NCBI GenBank assembly: GCA_003326205.1
Contig: LWTK01000036.1
Coordinates: forward strand, 310,001 to 374,000
Direction of reading: 5' to 3'
Length of the DNA stretch: 64,000 nt
DNA from: Nostoc sp. ATCC 43529
GTDB lineage: Bacteria > Cyanobacteriota > Cyanobacteriia > Cyanobacteriales > Nostocaceae
Positions 38,657-47,507 of this stretch are shown here, piece after piece. A program made the position numbers and the translations under genes. A model generated the notes under the pieces. It had not been told where the DNA came from. It made no database searches and saw only the letters and a list, made by a program, of their open reading frames with translations. Each line of letters starts with the position of its first letter. The first letter of the stretch is position 1.

Positions 38657-38694
38657 TACCCCTCTGCATTCGGTACTCCTAATGCAGAGGGGTA
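38657..38694. terminator. Strong hairpin closing the polysaccharide cluster
   Basis: TACCCCTCTGCATT (38657-38670) pairs perfectly with AATGCAGAGGGGTA (38681-38694), loop of 10. It lies between the converging ends of the polysaccharide operon and the reverse gene at 38828-40471, as expected for a two-way terminator. Confidence 0.7.
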
Positions 38695-38827
38695 TAACTC
38701 AAGTAGTTAAGAAGGTTGCAGCTAATCACAGGAAAATCCTACAACTAACAATCAAAAAGAAATACACCCTACTCTAATACAATACAGACGCGATTAATTG
38801 CATCTCTACCTACTCCCCATTTTGATG

Positions 38828-40471
38828 TTATGGAGACAAGAACTTAGTCGGGTTCATGGCATTGGAATCTATTAGAGTCTGTTGGACTAGACCATTTACA
38901 AGTTTGACAACATAGACAGACCCTGCCTTTCTAGCACGTAAAGTCAGAGTTCCCAGTTTGTTATCAATTTTCACCTTGATATCGCGATCGCTACCCACAT
39001 TTGCCCAAGCAGTAACCAGCCAACGATCTTGGCCGCTAATTTTACGTGCCAGCACACGAGCAGTCGGTATGGTCACAAGCCCCCATCTACTTTGTACTTG
39101 CTGTGTCTGACCTTCAGCAGGAAACTCCATTGCAGGCAACACCTTAGTCGAACTTTGATAGGGATGCAGATTTGGCCCTGGCAAAAGGTCACCCTTGCGC
39201 AAGTATTCTTCCAAATGCGAGAACAAGGCATGGGCATGACCTTGTATTGTTAATTGCTTAATTAGTGTGGGAGTTGTGGCACCAATCGGCTTGTTGTAGT
39301 TGAGTGCTTCCCACAATGGCCCACCGCATACGAAATACCCACCTACAGACCCGATGGCTCCTGCCGTATAGTAGGCCTTCATCATACCCATAAAGGTATC
39401 TGGGCTAGAGATTGGTTGACCTGTGTAACCTTCCCAACCCATACTTACCCAAGGATAAGTAAACTTCTGTTTGAGGCTGATTGCCCCAGAAATATTATTC
39501 AACGCTTGTGTCAATGCGTCCCACGCCACCGCGCTATTGTAATCTATACCTGTCCAGCCAGAGTTGTGAAAACTGTAATACATCTCTGGAGCTGTATAAT
39601 CAGACACTATTGTTTTTCCAAAAGAATCTATAAATTGTTCATATTTGAAGATATACCAAGGCCAACCTGCCCAGCGTCCACGTTCAGTACCGTATTGTTC
39701 CTGATACCACGAGTACGTTGGATTACCCTGCAAGTTACTAAATAACTTCTGTTTTAGTGCTCCTTCCTGTCGTGCTTTGTTGCGAGATATATATGCAAAC
39801 CAGTCATTGAGACCAGAATTATTGAAGTCAGCTTTTACTTGAGGATCTTGTCCGTATAACTGTGCAGGATCGTTTTCCAGAACAACCCACAAACCAGATT
39901 CACCTTGGTTCTGTATCAGCTTGATAGCCTGGCCAGCAGTAATCTCTAATTGTCTGATAGATTTTCCGTAGTGGTCGCCGATGATTTGAAATGCCTCGTT
40001 TGGTGCAGCTGGACTTACTATCGGTCGGCCACCACTGAGAATGATCTTTCCATTTGTGTCACGTAACCATGTGTTCGGTGGCAGCTTCGGTAGTTCGGGG
40101 TAACGCCCATCGTAGTTATCATAAAATCTATAAACTTCGCCTACTCCTGCGACTAGGTGGTAGCGACCAGGATTAGCTTGGGCGACTTTTGCCAAATCAG
40201 CATTCTGTATTGGTAGTCCATAGCCCCAATAGTTAGCTAATTCTATGTAAGTTTCTTTTGATAGCCCACAATGCGCCTGACCCAAAGGTAATAGAGTATT
40301 GCCTTTTTTAAATACAGGTCGAGGTGCGGCTTTAAGATGATCTAATGGAGTCGATTGTGAAGTCAGGGTTTGAGCATATATTGGTGTATTAACCACCATA
40401 CCCAAAGTTATGGCAAAGCTAAGCGCCGAAGAAATGGTCGAGCGCATCGAACCTAGATGAAGTTTTTTCAT
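38828..40471 (-). CDS. Secreted protein of unknown function, glycoside-hydrolase-like
   Basis: A 547-residue protein with a Sec signal peptide: basic start (MKKLHLGSMR), hydrophobic core and likely cleavage after PIYA near residue 33. The mature protein is rich in Trp, Tyr and Gly with segments such as GRYHLVAGVGEVYRFYDNYD, ESGLWVVLENDP, KTIVSDYTAPEMYYSFHN and PWVSMGWEGYTG. The beta-strand-like runs ending in acidic residues recall TIM-barrel glycosidases, and the final 100 residues look like a beta-sandwich. No family was recognised. Being convergent with the polysaccharide cluster, it could process or degrade that polymer, but this is a guess. Confidence 0.72.
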   Translation of the reverse strand: MKKLHLGSMRSTISSALSFAITLGMVVNTPIYAQTLTSQSTPLDHLKAAPRPVFKKGNTLLPLGQAHCGLSKETYIELANYWGYGLPIQNADLAKVAQANPGRYHLVAGVGEVYRFYDNYDGRYPELPKLPPNTWLRDTNGKIILSGGRPIVSPAAPNEAFQIIGDHYGKSIRQLEITAGQAIKLIQNQGESGLWVVLENDPAQLYGQDPQVKADFNNSGLNDWFAYISRNKARQEGALKQKLFSNLQGNPTYSWYQEQYGTERGRWAGWPWYIFKYEQFIDSFGKTIVSDYTAPEMYYSFHNSGWTGIDYNSAVAWDALTQALNNISGAISLKQKFTYPWVSMGWEGYTGQPISSPDTFMGMMKAYYTAGAIGSVGGYFVCGGPLWEALNYNKPIGATTPTLIKQLTIQGHAHALFSHLEEYLRKGDLLPGPNLHPYQSSTKVLPAMEFPAEGQTQQVQSRWGLVTIPTARVLARKISGQDRWLVTAWANVGSDRDIKVKIDNKLGTLTLRARKAGSVYVVKLVNGLVQQTLIDSNAMNPTKFLSP

Positions 40472-41631
40472 TAAGTCTCCTTAGCACCACACAGGGAACA
40501 CAAATTACTGCATGGTAATATGTTTGCACGCGAATAATTAAGCGATTTCACTACTCCAAAGAGTAGTAAGATTCACTAACTTTTCTAGAAGCGAGTACAG
40601 TTTATTAATTTTTGGTAAAAATAGTCAAGGGTAGTTTCTTTGACTAAATATCTCCGATAAAATCAAAACTACTCTGTGACTAGGTTAGGGCGTTTTATTT
40701 TTTTTTCTTATTAGCCAAATTTAGTCAAATTTAAGGCAATATACGTGCAGCTAATACTCTCACAAACTTTATTTTCTAGCTAGCTACAATCAAAGATAGC
40801 TTCAGTATATCTACTGCCTCACCTACGACTATTAAAGTAAGTTGCTAGTTAATGACTCTAAACGGTATCAAATAGATACAAAAATCGAGATTTTCAGTAC
40901 TACTAAATACTAAATAATCAAGTTTTGTACTGAAAATAAGTCACTTGTTGATAAATAATAATTTTGGTTATTGCATACCAAGTTTGTAGTGCCAGGTAAC
41001 TTTGTATTTGGTAGCCCAAGAATTACTTTTACTAAGGCTTAATATCATGAAAATAAGTAAATAAATTTATTTTTAATAATTTATTTATTTTTAATATTAG
41101 TTAGTTGTTTATTTATATAGTTATAAATTCCTTCACTATAGGAATCGGCTTTAATTTTTGAACTGATGATGTAGACGATGGCTAGGGAATAAACAATCAG
41201 TTTTTTAGATTTTAAAGTGAGTTTTTTACGCAATCAAATAGGATTACTCTGCTATTAACTAATTCTTTACTACTATCAATTATAAAATAGCTTTCAGGCA
41301 AATTTTAGAAGTATTTGCCTGGGCTATTTATGAAATTATATTGTTATAAGCTATCAGCTTTATCTTTATAATCAATCGCCTTTAGTTAGTATCAGTGTAG
41401 AGTTATAAGAGCTAACTGAAGATGAAGAACGTCTCAAAAAAGGCTATTATCATTAACTTGTTAACAACTTTATCTCCCCTCTAACAAATGGTTCACCCGA
41501 TTGGGTGAATGCGATCGCTTGCTCACGAACTACTCTGAAAGAAGGTGCAGTCTTGGTTCTGGTAGCATCATGGCTAACAGAATCAAAACTGGTCTGTTAG
41601 CTATTCTAGCTTTTAATGATACATCTATAAC
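40472..41631. other. Gene-free AT-rich region
   Basis: About 1.16 kb between the reverse secreted-protein gene and the forward kinase gene. No supported gene. There are runs of TTATTT around 41055-41120 and a long T tract near 40700. Promoters for both flanking genes are expected here; none could be defined. Confidence 0.55.
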
Positions 41632-44226
41632 TTGTTTATAAAGGGTCAAAGAGTGGATGAAACTGTTGTACATGCCCATACACCGGATTGCCAGCAAGAG
41701 GTTATTAACCTGCTCTCAAAAATTGCTGTTAATCTCCCAGGAATAATTTTCCAAGTTCTGCAACGGCAGGATGGTTCTGTTTGTGTACTTTATATAAGTT
41801 CTGGTTGTAAAAATTTGTATGAAATAGAACCAGAAGTTATACAAGCAGATTTTCGCGTGTTATCCAAACTGATTCATCCACAGGATATAAAAGGCTTTGC
41901 AGAATCCATAACTGTTTGTAGCACTACTTTTAGCCCTTGGCATTGGCAAGGCCGCATCATCACACCTAGTGGCATAAAGTGGATTCAAGGTAGTTCTACT
42001 CCAGAACCACAAGCTAACGGAGATTTGCTTTGGAATGGCCTAGTCATGGATATCACAGAGCAAAAACAAGTCCAAGAAAAATTACAAGAGAGTGAAGCGC
42101 GGTATAAAGCAATTTTGTCTGCTATTCCAGACTTAATGTTTCGCATTAGCCGCGATGGCGAATATCTCGATTTGAAAAGCGAGGGAGCAAATGTCACACT
42201 AGATCGCGAAGAAATAGTGGGAAAGAATTTGCAGGAATTATTACCGAGTGATGTTGCGGCCATTAGCCAAGAAGCGATGGCTAAAACTTTAGATTCTGGA
42301 AATTTACAAACTTGCGAATATCAGCTAGCAACACCTTTGGGAATCAGAGATTATGAAGCGCGGTTGGTGGTGAGTGGCCAAGACGAAATATTAGCGATCG
42401 TTCGAGACATCACAGAACGCAAACAAGCAGAAATCGCTCTGCAAAATTTTGCCCAAAAATTTGCTAAAGCTTTTAGTTGTAGTCCTGATTCAATTACCAT
42501 TAGTACCCTTAAAGAAGGACGCTTCATAGAAGTTAACGACACTTTTGTCAAACTTTCCGGTTATGAGCGATATGAAGCGATTGGTAAGACTTCTTTTGAT
42601 TTAAACCTTTGGGTGAATGCAGGCGATCGCCTAAAGTTAATACAGGAATTACAAGCTACCGGAGTAATCCGCAATTTAGAAATAGAATTTAAGCAAAAAT
42701 CTGGAAAAATAATTACAACCTTGCTTTCAGCCGAAGTCATTGATTTGGATGGTATTCCTTGCCTGCTAGCAGTTCATCACGACATTACAGAACGCAAGCA
42801 AGTAGAAGCTAAATTACGCCTGGCAGCACAACGCGATCGCTTGTTGGCAGAAACCCTAGTGCGAATTCGGTCTTCGCTAAACTTAGAGGAAATTCTCCAA
42901 ACCACAGTCAATGAAGTCAGACAATTTCTGCAAGCAGATCGGGTTTTCATTTGTCTCTATAATGCCAATTTAGGAATTAGAACCCTTGCCGAATCAGTAG
43001 ATACCAAATATCCATCAGTTTCTGGTTGGTCTACTAACGATGAAGCTTATATACAAGAATTAAGAAATTTTTTAAAAGATAATGTTGTGCGTGTGGTTGA
43101 AGATATCACAGAAATGCCGCAATCTTCTAAAGTAAGAGTACACTGTCAAAAATTTCAAACAAGGGCTAGTTTAGCTGTACCAATTATGCTAAACGAAGAA
43201 TTATTTGGTGCCTTAATTGCCAATCAATGCTCAGCACCACGTAATTGGCAGCCAATAGAAATTGATTTGCTACAACAAATGTCAGAACAAGTAGCGATCG
43301 CCATTCACCAAAGCCGGATTTACCAAGAACTAGCACAACTCAACATTAATTTAGAACACCAAGTACGAGAACGTACAGCACAATTGCAACAGAAAATCCA
43401 AGAAGTTGAAGAATTACATCGCCTCAAAGATGTAGTTTTACACACAGTTGCCCATGATTTAAAAACTTCTGTTATGGGTAACTTAATGGTGTTAAAGAAT
43501 TTGTTAAATCAGGGACTGGGGATTGGGGACTGGGGACTGGGGACTGGGGATAAGGAGACAAGGGGACAAGTGGACAAGGGAGCAAGGGGAATAACCAATG
43601 CCCCATGCCCAATCCCCCATACCCAATCCTTAATTCCCGTATCTTACTCAATCATCGAGCGAATGATTCAAGGTAACGATCGCCAACTGACGATGATTAA
43701 CTCATTGTTAGAAATTAATTCTTGTGAAAAAGAAGGCCTGGAAATCAAACCAGAACTTGTGCAGTTTAGCACTTTATTAGCAGGAATGTTTGCTCAGCTG
43801 GAACCGATGCTGGCACAAAATCAAGCGACTTTGAAAAACTTGCTTGACGCAGATTTACCATTAGTAATGGCAGATGCAACTCGCTTGCAGAAAGTTGTGG
43901 CGCATTTAGTGACACATAGATTGCAAAATAATCCACCGGGATTAAAGTTTACCCTGAATGCCACCGTTGAAGCTGGAATGATTCGCACCCAGATTCAAGA
44001 TGACGGAGTAGGAATGAGTAAATCAGAATGCGATCGCCTTTTCGATTTGCATGTCCGCGATCCCCAAGATTGTTGTTCCACAAGCATTGGCTTAAAAATG
44101 TATCTTTGTCGGCAAGTTATTAAGGCACATGGCGGCGAAATTAGTGTGATTAATAACCGTAAGCGGGGGTTAACTTTTTGGTTTACATTACCTTTAGCAA
44201 CTGCATCCGCAACAAATCGCCCATAA
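41632..44226 (+). CDS. PAS/GAF sensor histidine kinase with altered catalytic boxes
   Basis: An 864-residue cytoplasmic sensor. Three PAS-type domains (about 28-145, 155-270, 275-395; each ends in DITEQKQ or DITERKQ), one GAF (about 400-565), a coiled coil, then the dimerisation domain with His608 (TVAHDLKTSV) and an HATPase. Oddities: residues about 629-670 are encoded by STRR repeat DNA placed directly after LKNLLNQG. The N-box asparagine is His762 (HLVTHRLQNN), and G2 reads SIGLKMYL in place of GLGLGLYL. ATP binding may therefore be impaired. The start is TTG at 41632 with weak signals; GTG at 41653 is an alternative. The paralogue lies 75 bases downstream. Confidence 0.88.
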   Translation: MFIKGQRVDETVVHAHTPDCQQEVINLLSKIAVNLPGIIFQVLQRQDGSVCVLYISSGCKNLYEIEPEVIQADFRVLSKLIHPQDIKGFAESITVCSTTFSPWHWQGRIITPSGIKWIQGSSTPEPQANGDLLWNGLVMDITEQKQVQEKLQESEARYKAILSAIPDLMFRISRDGEYLDLKSEGANVTLDREEIVGKNLQELLPSDVAAISQEAMAKTLDSGNLQTCEYQLATPLGIRDYEARLVVSGQDEILAIVRDITERKQAEIALQNFAQKFAKAFSCSPDSITISTLKEGRFIEVNDTFVKLSGYERYEAIGKTSFDLNLWVNAGDRLKLIQELQATGVIRNLEIEFKQKSGKIITTLLSAEVIDLDGIPCLLAVHHDITERKQVEAKLRLAAQRDRLLAETLVRIRSSLNLEEILQTTVNEVRQFLQADRVFICLYNANLGIRTLAESVDTKYPSVSGWSTNDEAYIQELRNFLKDNVVRVVEDITEMPQSSKVRVHCQKFQTRASLAVPIMLNEELFGALIANQCSAPRNWQPIEIDLLQQMSEQVAIAIHQSRIYQELAQLNINLEHQVRERTAQLQQKIQEVEELHRLKDVVLHTVAHDLKTSVMGNLMVLKNLLNQGLGIGDWGLGTGDKETRGQVDKGARGITNAPCPIPHTQSLIPVSYSIIERMIQGNDRQLTMINSLLEINSCEKEGLEIKPELVQFSTLLAGMFAQLEPMLAQNQATLKNLLDADLPLVMADATRLQKVVAHLVTHRLQNNPPGLKFTLNATVEAGMIRTQIQDDGVGMSKSECDRLFDLHVRDPQDCCSTSIGLKMYLCRQVIKAHGGEISVINNRKRGLTFWFTLPLATASATNRP
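43512..43628 (+). repeat. STRR heptamer runs inside the kinase coding region
   Basis: GGGACTG/GGGATTG heptamers run from 43512 to 43551, followed at about 43598-43628 by CCCCATG/CCCAATC-type heptamers in the opposite sense. The whole is in frame and open, encoding a Gly/Trp/Asp-rich then Pro-rich loop. The same repeats are otherwise intergenic in this window (18997, 48757, 52841, 52914). Confidence 0.85.
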
Positions 44227-44301
44227 AGTACCGAAAAATGGGACAGTAAATACTAGCTAATTATATGCTAGGTATTACTAAAGACTGCTGAGCAATGCCA
44301 G

Positions 44302-46158
44302 ATGGCTACCCCATTTTCAAGAGTGCAAAGCTGGTGGAGAAAAACCTTTTCTGCACCAAAAACAGATCAAACCAATATCCTTTACAAGGCTTGGCGCAAC
44401 AGATTTTTGTGGCAGAGACTCCGTTTATGGTTGTGGCTGGCGCTGATTTGTCTGTTGTCTTTTACTTTGCGAGACATTTATGGCTTGTTTTTCCCTTTTC
44501 AAGAGTTGAAGAAACTGCCAGAATTACTTCAACCAAGAAGCCTTGTAATTAATTTAGCAATGCTTCTAAATATACTTGTCTGCTTTGCTCTACATCGAAC
44601 TAAACTCGGTCGTCATCGCCCAGATTTATTATTTTTGGGTTCTTCTTGGTCAATTAGTCTAGCATCACAATTGTTTGCAACCCTCAGAGGTTTCGCACTA
44701 CCCGATAGTATCGGTTGGTCGCTGCTGTTCTTGAGTCAAGCTATATTAATCCCAGTGTGCTGGACTCTTCACTTGTTGTCTCAAGTAGTTGTGCTGATTT
44801 ATTATTTTGGTGTAAATACAATACTTGGGCTAAAAACACCAATTCCAGAGCATCCAGAAATCTATAGTGGAACGTTTATTTTATACATTTTTTGGTTTTG
44901 TGCCATATCTGATATAGGCGTTTATCTATACGATCGCTTACAACGTTCTGAGTTTTTCGCCCGTCAAGAACTGGAATCTGCCTATCAAAAACTCAAAGTT
45001 GCAGAAGCGAAATATCGCACTATTTTTGAAAATGCCATTGAAGGGATCTTTCAAAGCACTCCCGATGGACGTTACATTACCGCAAACCCAGCTTTAGCAC
45101 GTATTTATGGCTACTCGTTACCAGAAGAAGTCACAGCAAATTTCACAGATATCGAACACCAATTGTATGTCGATCCAAACCGCCGAGCCGAATTTGTGCG
45201 CTTAATGGAAAAGTATGGCAGAGTTTCCGAGTTCGAGTCCCAAATTTATCGCCGAGATGGCAGTATTGTCTGGATTTCCGAAAAAGCCTATGCAGTCCGT
45301 GACGAACAGGGAAAATTGCTATACTACGAAGGTTTGATTGAAGATATTACACAGCGCAAACAAACTGAAGAAGAACTAAGAGTGTTTTTTCATGCAGTTT
45401 CCCACGACTTACGCAACCCAGTGCTGGGTACTTTAATGGTGCTGAAGAATTTGTTAAATCAGGGAGTGGGGGACAAGGCGACGCTCTTACACGGAGACAC
45501 GGAGACACAGAGATTAGGAGACACCGAAGATTCTTTCCCCGTGTCTCCCACTCCCCGCGTCGCCGTGTCTTCTTCAATACCCATACCACGTTCAACTTTA
45601 GAGCGGATGATTCAAAGTAGCGATCGCCAACTTAAATTAATTAATTCCTTGATGGAAGCCCATGTCAGCGAAGTACAAGGTATTATTTTACAGCCTCAAG
45701 CCGTACAATTATTGACGATTGTCGAAGCGGCGATCGCAGATTTAGAGCCATTACTGGTACAAAACCAAGCTACTCTGACAAATTTGGTAACCGCAGATTT
45801 GCCGCTAGTGAATGCCGATCCGACTCAATTATGGCGAGTTTTTTCTAATTTAATTGTCAATGCTCTCAAACATAATCCGCCGGGATTGCTTTTGACAATT
45901 AACGCTACTCCTGAAAATGACAGAATTTATTGTACTGTTAGCGATAACGGTGTGGGCATTAGTCAAAAACAAAGCGATCGGCTTTTTGAGCTTTACTTTC
46001 GAGGCGGCAACATCCGCAATTCTGTAGGTTTGGGATTAGGATTATATCTATGCAAACAAATTATCAATGCTCATGGCGGCGAAATTGGTATTAATACCAC
46101 TTCTGAAACAGGCGCGACTTTTTGGTTTACATTACCCATTGTTTCTAATAGCCATTAG
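44302..46158 (+). CDS. Membrane-bound PAS sensor histidine kinase
   Basis: A 618-residue kinase with an N-terminal membrane region of about five spans (residues 45-210), a coiled coil, one PAS domain (about 230-350, ending DITQRKQ), the dimerisation domain with His368 (AVSHDLRNPV), and a complete HATPase: N-box NLIVNALKHN, G1 SDNGVGI, G2 GLGLGLYLCKQI. It should autophosphorylate and pass phosphate to a response regulator encoded elsewhere. Its catalytic half closely resembles that of the upstream kinase. Residues about 389-429, again right after LKNLLNQG, are encoded by repeat-like GGAGACAC DNA. The membrane domain was not assigned to a named family. Confidence 0.88.
   Translation: MATPFSRVQSWWRKTFSAPKTDQTNILYKAWRNRFLWQRLRLWLWLALICLLSFTLRDIYGLFFPFQELKKLPELLQPRSLVINLAMLLNILVCFALHRTKLGRHRPDLLFLGSSWSISLASQLFATLRGFALPDSIGWSLLFLSQAILIPVCWTLHLLSQVVVLIYYFGVNTILGLKTPIPEHPEIYSGTFILYIFWFCAISDIGVYLYDRLQRSEFFARQELESAYQKLKVAEAKYRTIFENAIEGIFQSTPDGRYITANPALARIYGYSLPEEVTANFTDIEHQLYVDPNRRAEFVRLMEKYGRVSEFESQIYRRDGSIVWISEKAYAVRDEQGKLLYYEGLIEDITQRKQTEEELRVFFHAVSHDLRNPVLGTLMVLKNLLNQGVGDKATLLHGDTETQRLGDTEDSFPVSPTPRVAVSSSIPIPRSTLERMIQSSDRQLKLINSLMEAHVSEVQGIILQPQAVQLLTIVEAAIADLEPLLVQNQATLTNLVTADLPLVNADPTQLWRVFSNLIVNALKHNPPGLLLTINATPENDRIYCTVSDNGVGISQKQSDRLFELYFRGGNIRNSVGLGLGLYLCKQIINAHGGEIGINTTSETGATFWFTLPIVSNSH
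45466..45590 (+). repeat. Repeat-derived palindromic DNA inside the second kinase gene
   Basis: Octamer-like GGAGACAC/ACACGGAG units and a partly inverted right half (GTGTCTCC...CGTCGCC against GGCGACG) occupy the segment coding for residues 389-429. Related GGGGACACGGGGACACGGAG sequence is intergenic at about 47027-47046. Confidence 0.8.
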
Positions 46159-46225
46159 TTATTTGTTTGAGACAAAGAAAAAATTACAAATAACAAAAAA
46201 TAAATGATATCATGTGCCCTTAAAG

Positions 46226-46367
46226 ACTTATCATTTAAGCTGGCGTAAACAGAAGTCATAGCCATGGCTAAACTTCTTTTTGTGCAGACGCTAAGCTTAG
46301 CTTGCTTACCTGTAGGGCTACGGGAGACCCAAAAACGCTTGGAGACAAAGAAGTTTTAATGATAAGT
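46226..46367. mobile_element. MITE-like element with ACTTATCATT ends
   Basis: ACTTATCATT (46226-46235) and AATGATAAGT (46358-46367) are exact inverted ends of a 142-bp non-coding unit. Inside are the palindrome TAGCCATGGCTA flanked by AGAAGT/ACTTCT, and a GC-richer GCTTACCTGTAGGGCTACGG stretch typical of cyanobacterial dispersed repeats. Confidence 0.55.
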
Positions 46368-46416
46368 GATTAGCCTAACTTGAGATGACTAATAACTAAT
46401 AACGAAGGAAAATTTG

Positions 46417-46872
46417 ATGGTGAGAGGATTGAAAGTTAGTATGCTGCTGTTGGCAGTCTTGGGAAATTTGGTATGGTCATTTACTGCTAAGGCAGGTTAT
46501 AACGGCAAACTCACCGTGGAAATTGATGGATTTAAAAATAAAGAAGGACAAGTTTGTGCGACTATATTTGGTAGCAGTCAAGGATTTCCTAACCAACGCG
46601 ATCGCATTTTACAAAAACAGTGTCTTGAAATTACAGATACTCCCTTGCTGATGACTTTTGAGAACTTAAAAGCAGGTAATTATGCCGTTGCTGTGATCCA
46701 CGATCAAAATAGCGATCGCACTCTCAATCGTAATACTCTTGGTATCCCCGTCGAAGGCTTTGGATTTTCCAGGAACCCAGAAATCAGAACAAGTGCGCCC
46801 AAATTTAGCGAAGCAGTATTTTTGGTAGCAGGCCCGAACACTAATATTCAAGTTAAATTGAAATATTTTTAG
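46417..46872 (+). CDS. DUF2141 secreted protein
   Basis: A 151-residue exported protein. The signal peptide ends near AKAG (about residue 27). The mature part fits DUF2141: GKLTVEIDGFKNKEGQVCAT at the start, LKAGNYAVAVIHDQNSDRTL in the middle and GFGFSRNPEIRTSAPKFSEA near the end, the family's most conserved region. ATG at 46417 after GAAGGAA is preferred to the TTG three bases upstream. Function of the family is unknown; it probably sits in the periplasm or outer layers. Confidence 0.88.
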   Translation: MVRGLKVSMLLLAVLGNLVWSFTAKAGYNGKLTVEIDGFKNKEGQVCATIFGSSQGFPNQRDRILQKQCLEITDTPLLMTFENLKAGNYAVAVIHDQNSDRTLNRNTLGIPVEGFGFSRNPEIRTSAPKFSEAVFLVAGPNTNIQVKLKYF

Positions 46873-47021
46873 AACAATGGCTACAGTGTACACACAAGTC
46901 AGATCCAGTTTTACCCAATACACTTGTGATTAACGAGAAAGCCCTCATGTAGAGATGCGATTTACCCAAGTCTTTCTAACGTGTCATATCATGTTCGGAT
47001 GAATACTTATAATTACGGCTG

Positions 47022-47115
47022 ACGCGGGGACACGGGGACACGGAGAGAAGTCTGAGCTGCGGCTTCCGCCGTTCGCCTTTGGCGTTGCCGCAGGCATCAG
47101 AACTTCGGGAGACGC
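47022..47115. repeat. ACACGGGG octamers and nested GC-rich palindrome
   Basis: CGCGGGGACACGGGGACACG is followed by CTGCGGCTTCCGCCGTTCGC, whose continuation to GGCGTTGCCGCAG near 47080-47092 pairs back on it (CTGCGGC/GCCGCAG, GGCG/CGCC). It is non-coding dispersed repeat DNA. Confidence 0.6.
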
Positions 47116-47334
47116 GGAGAATTTTGAATTACAAGTAATTAACCGAACTTGATATCAGTCTTTTAAACGCGATAAATCAGCGTCTCTACAGAGAATCTAC
47201 TCGTCAATTAGAGAACTCCAGAAAATAAATTTAGGACTTACGCACTGTACAAATTAATCATGGTATGCGTTCACGAAAATAGTTCGTTTCAGGTTTTGAT
47301 TAATCGTTCTTTGATGATAAGTAAATCCGCACTA

Positions 47335-47361
47335 TAGGGGCACAGCAATGCTGTGCCCCTA
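47335..47361. repeat. Perfect 13-bp palindrome TAGGGGCACAGCA...
   Basis: Arms 47335-47347 and 47349-47361 are exact reverse complements separated by one base. It lies between converging genes, so it may also help end transcription. A relative (GGGCACAACA/TGTTGTGCCC) is at 56816-56836. Confidence 0.75.
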
Positions 47362-47507
47362 CGATAGATATGGTTTTCAAACTGTTCATACTTTGTATTT
47401 TGCGTCAATGCGTAAGTTCTAAAATTATTCAATTTCGCTCCTTCAAAACGACCTTCTTTCCCCCTGCCTTAAAAGCAATGGGATATTTATTTAGAACTTT
47501 ATTGTAA

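Larger units (their letters stand above)
46873..47507. other. Repeat-rich gene-free region
   Basis: About 635 bases between converging genes. No gene was found. It contains an octamer run and nested GC-rich palindrome at 47022-47115 and the perfect hairpin at 47335-47361. Confidence 0.6.
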
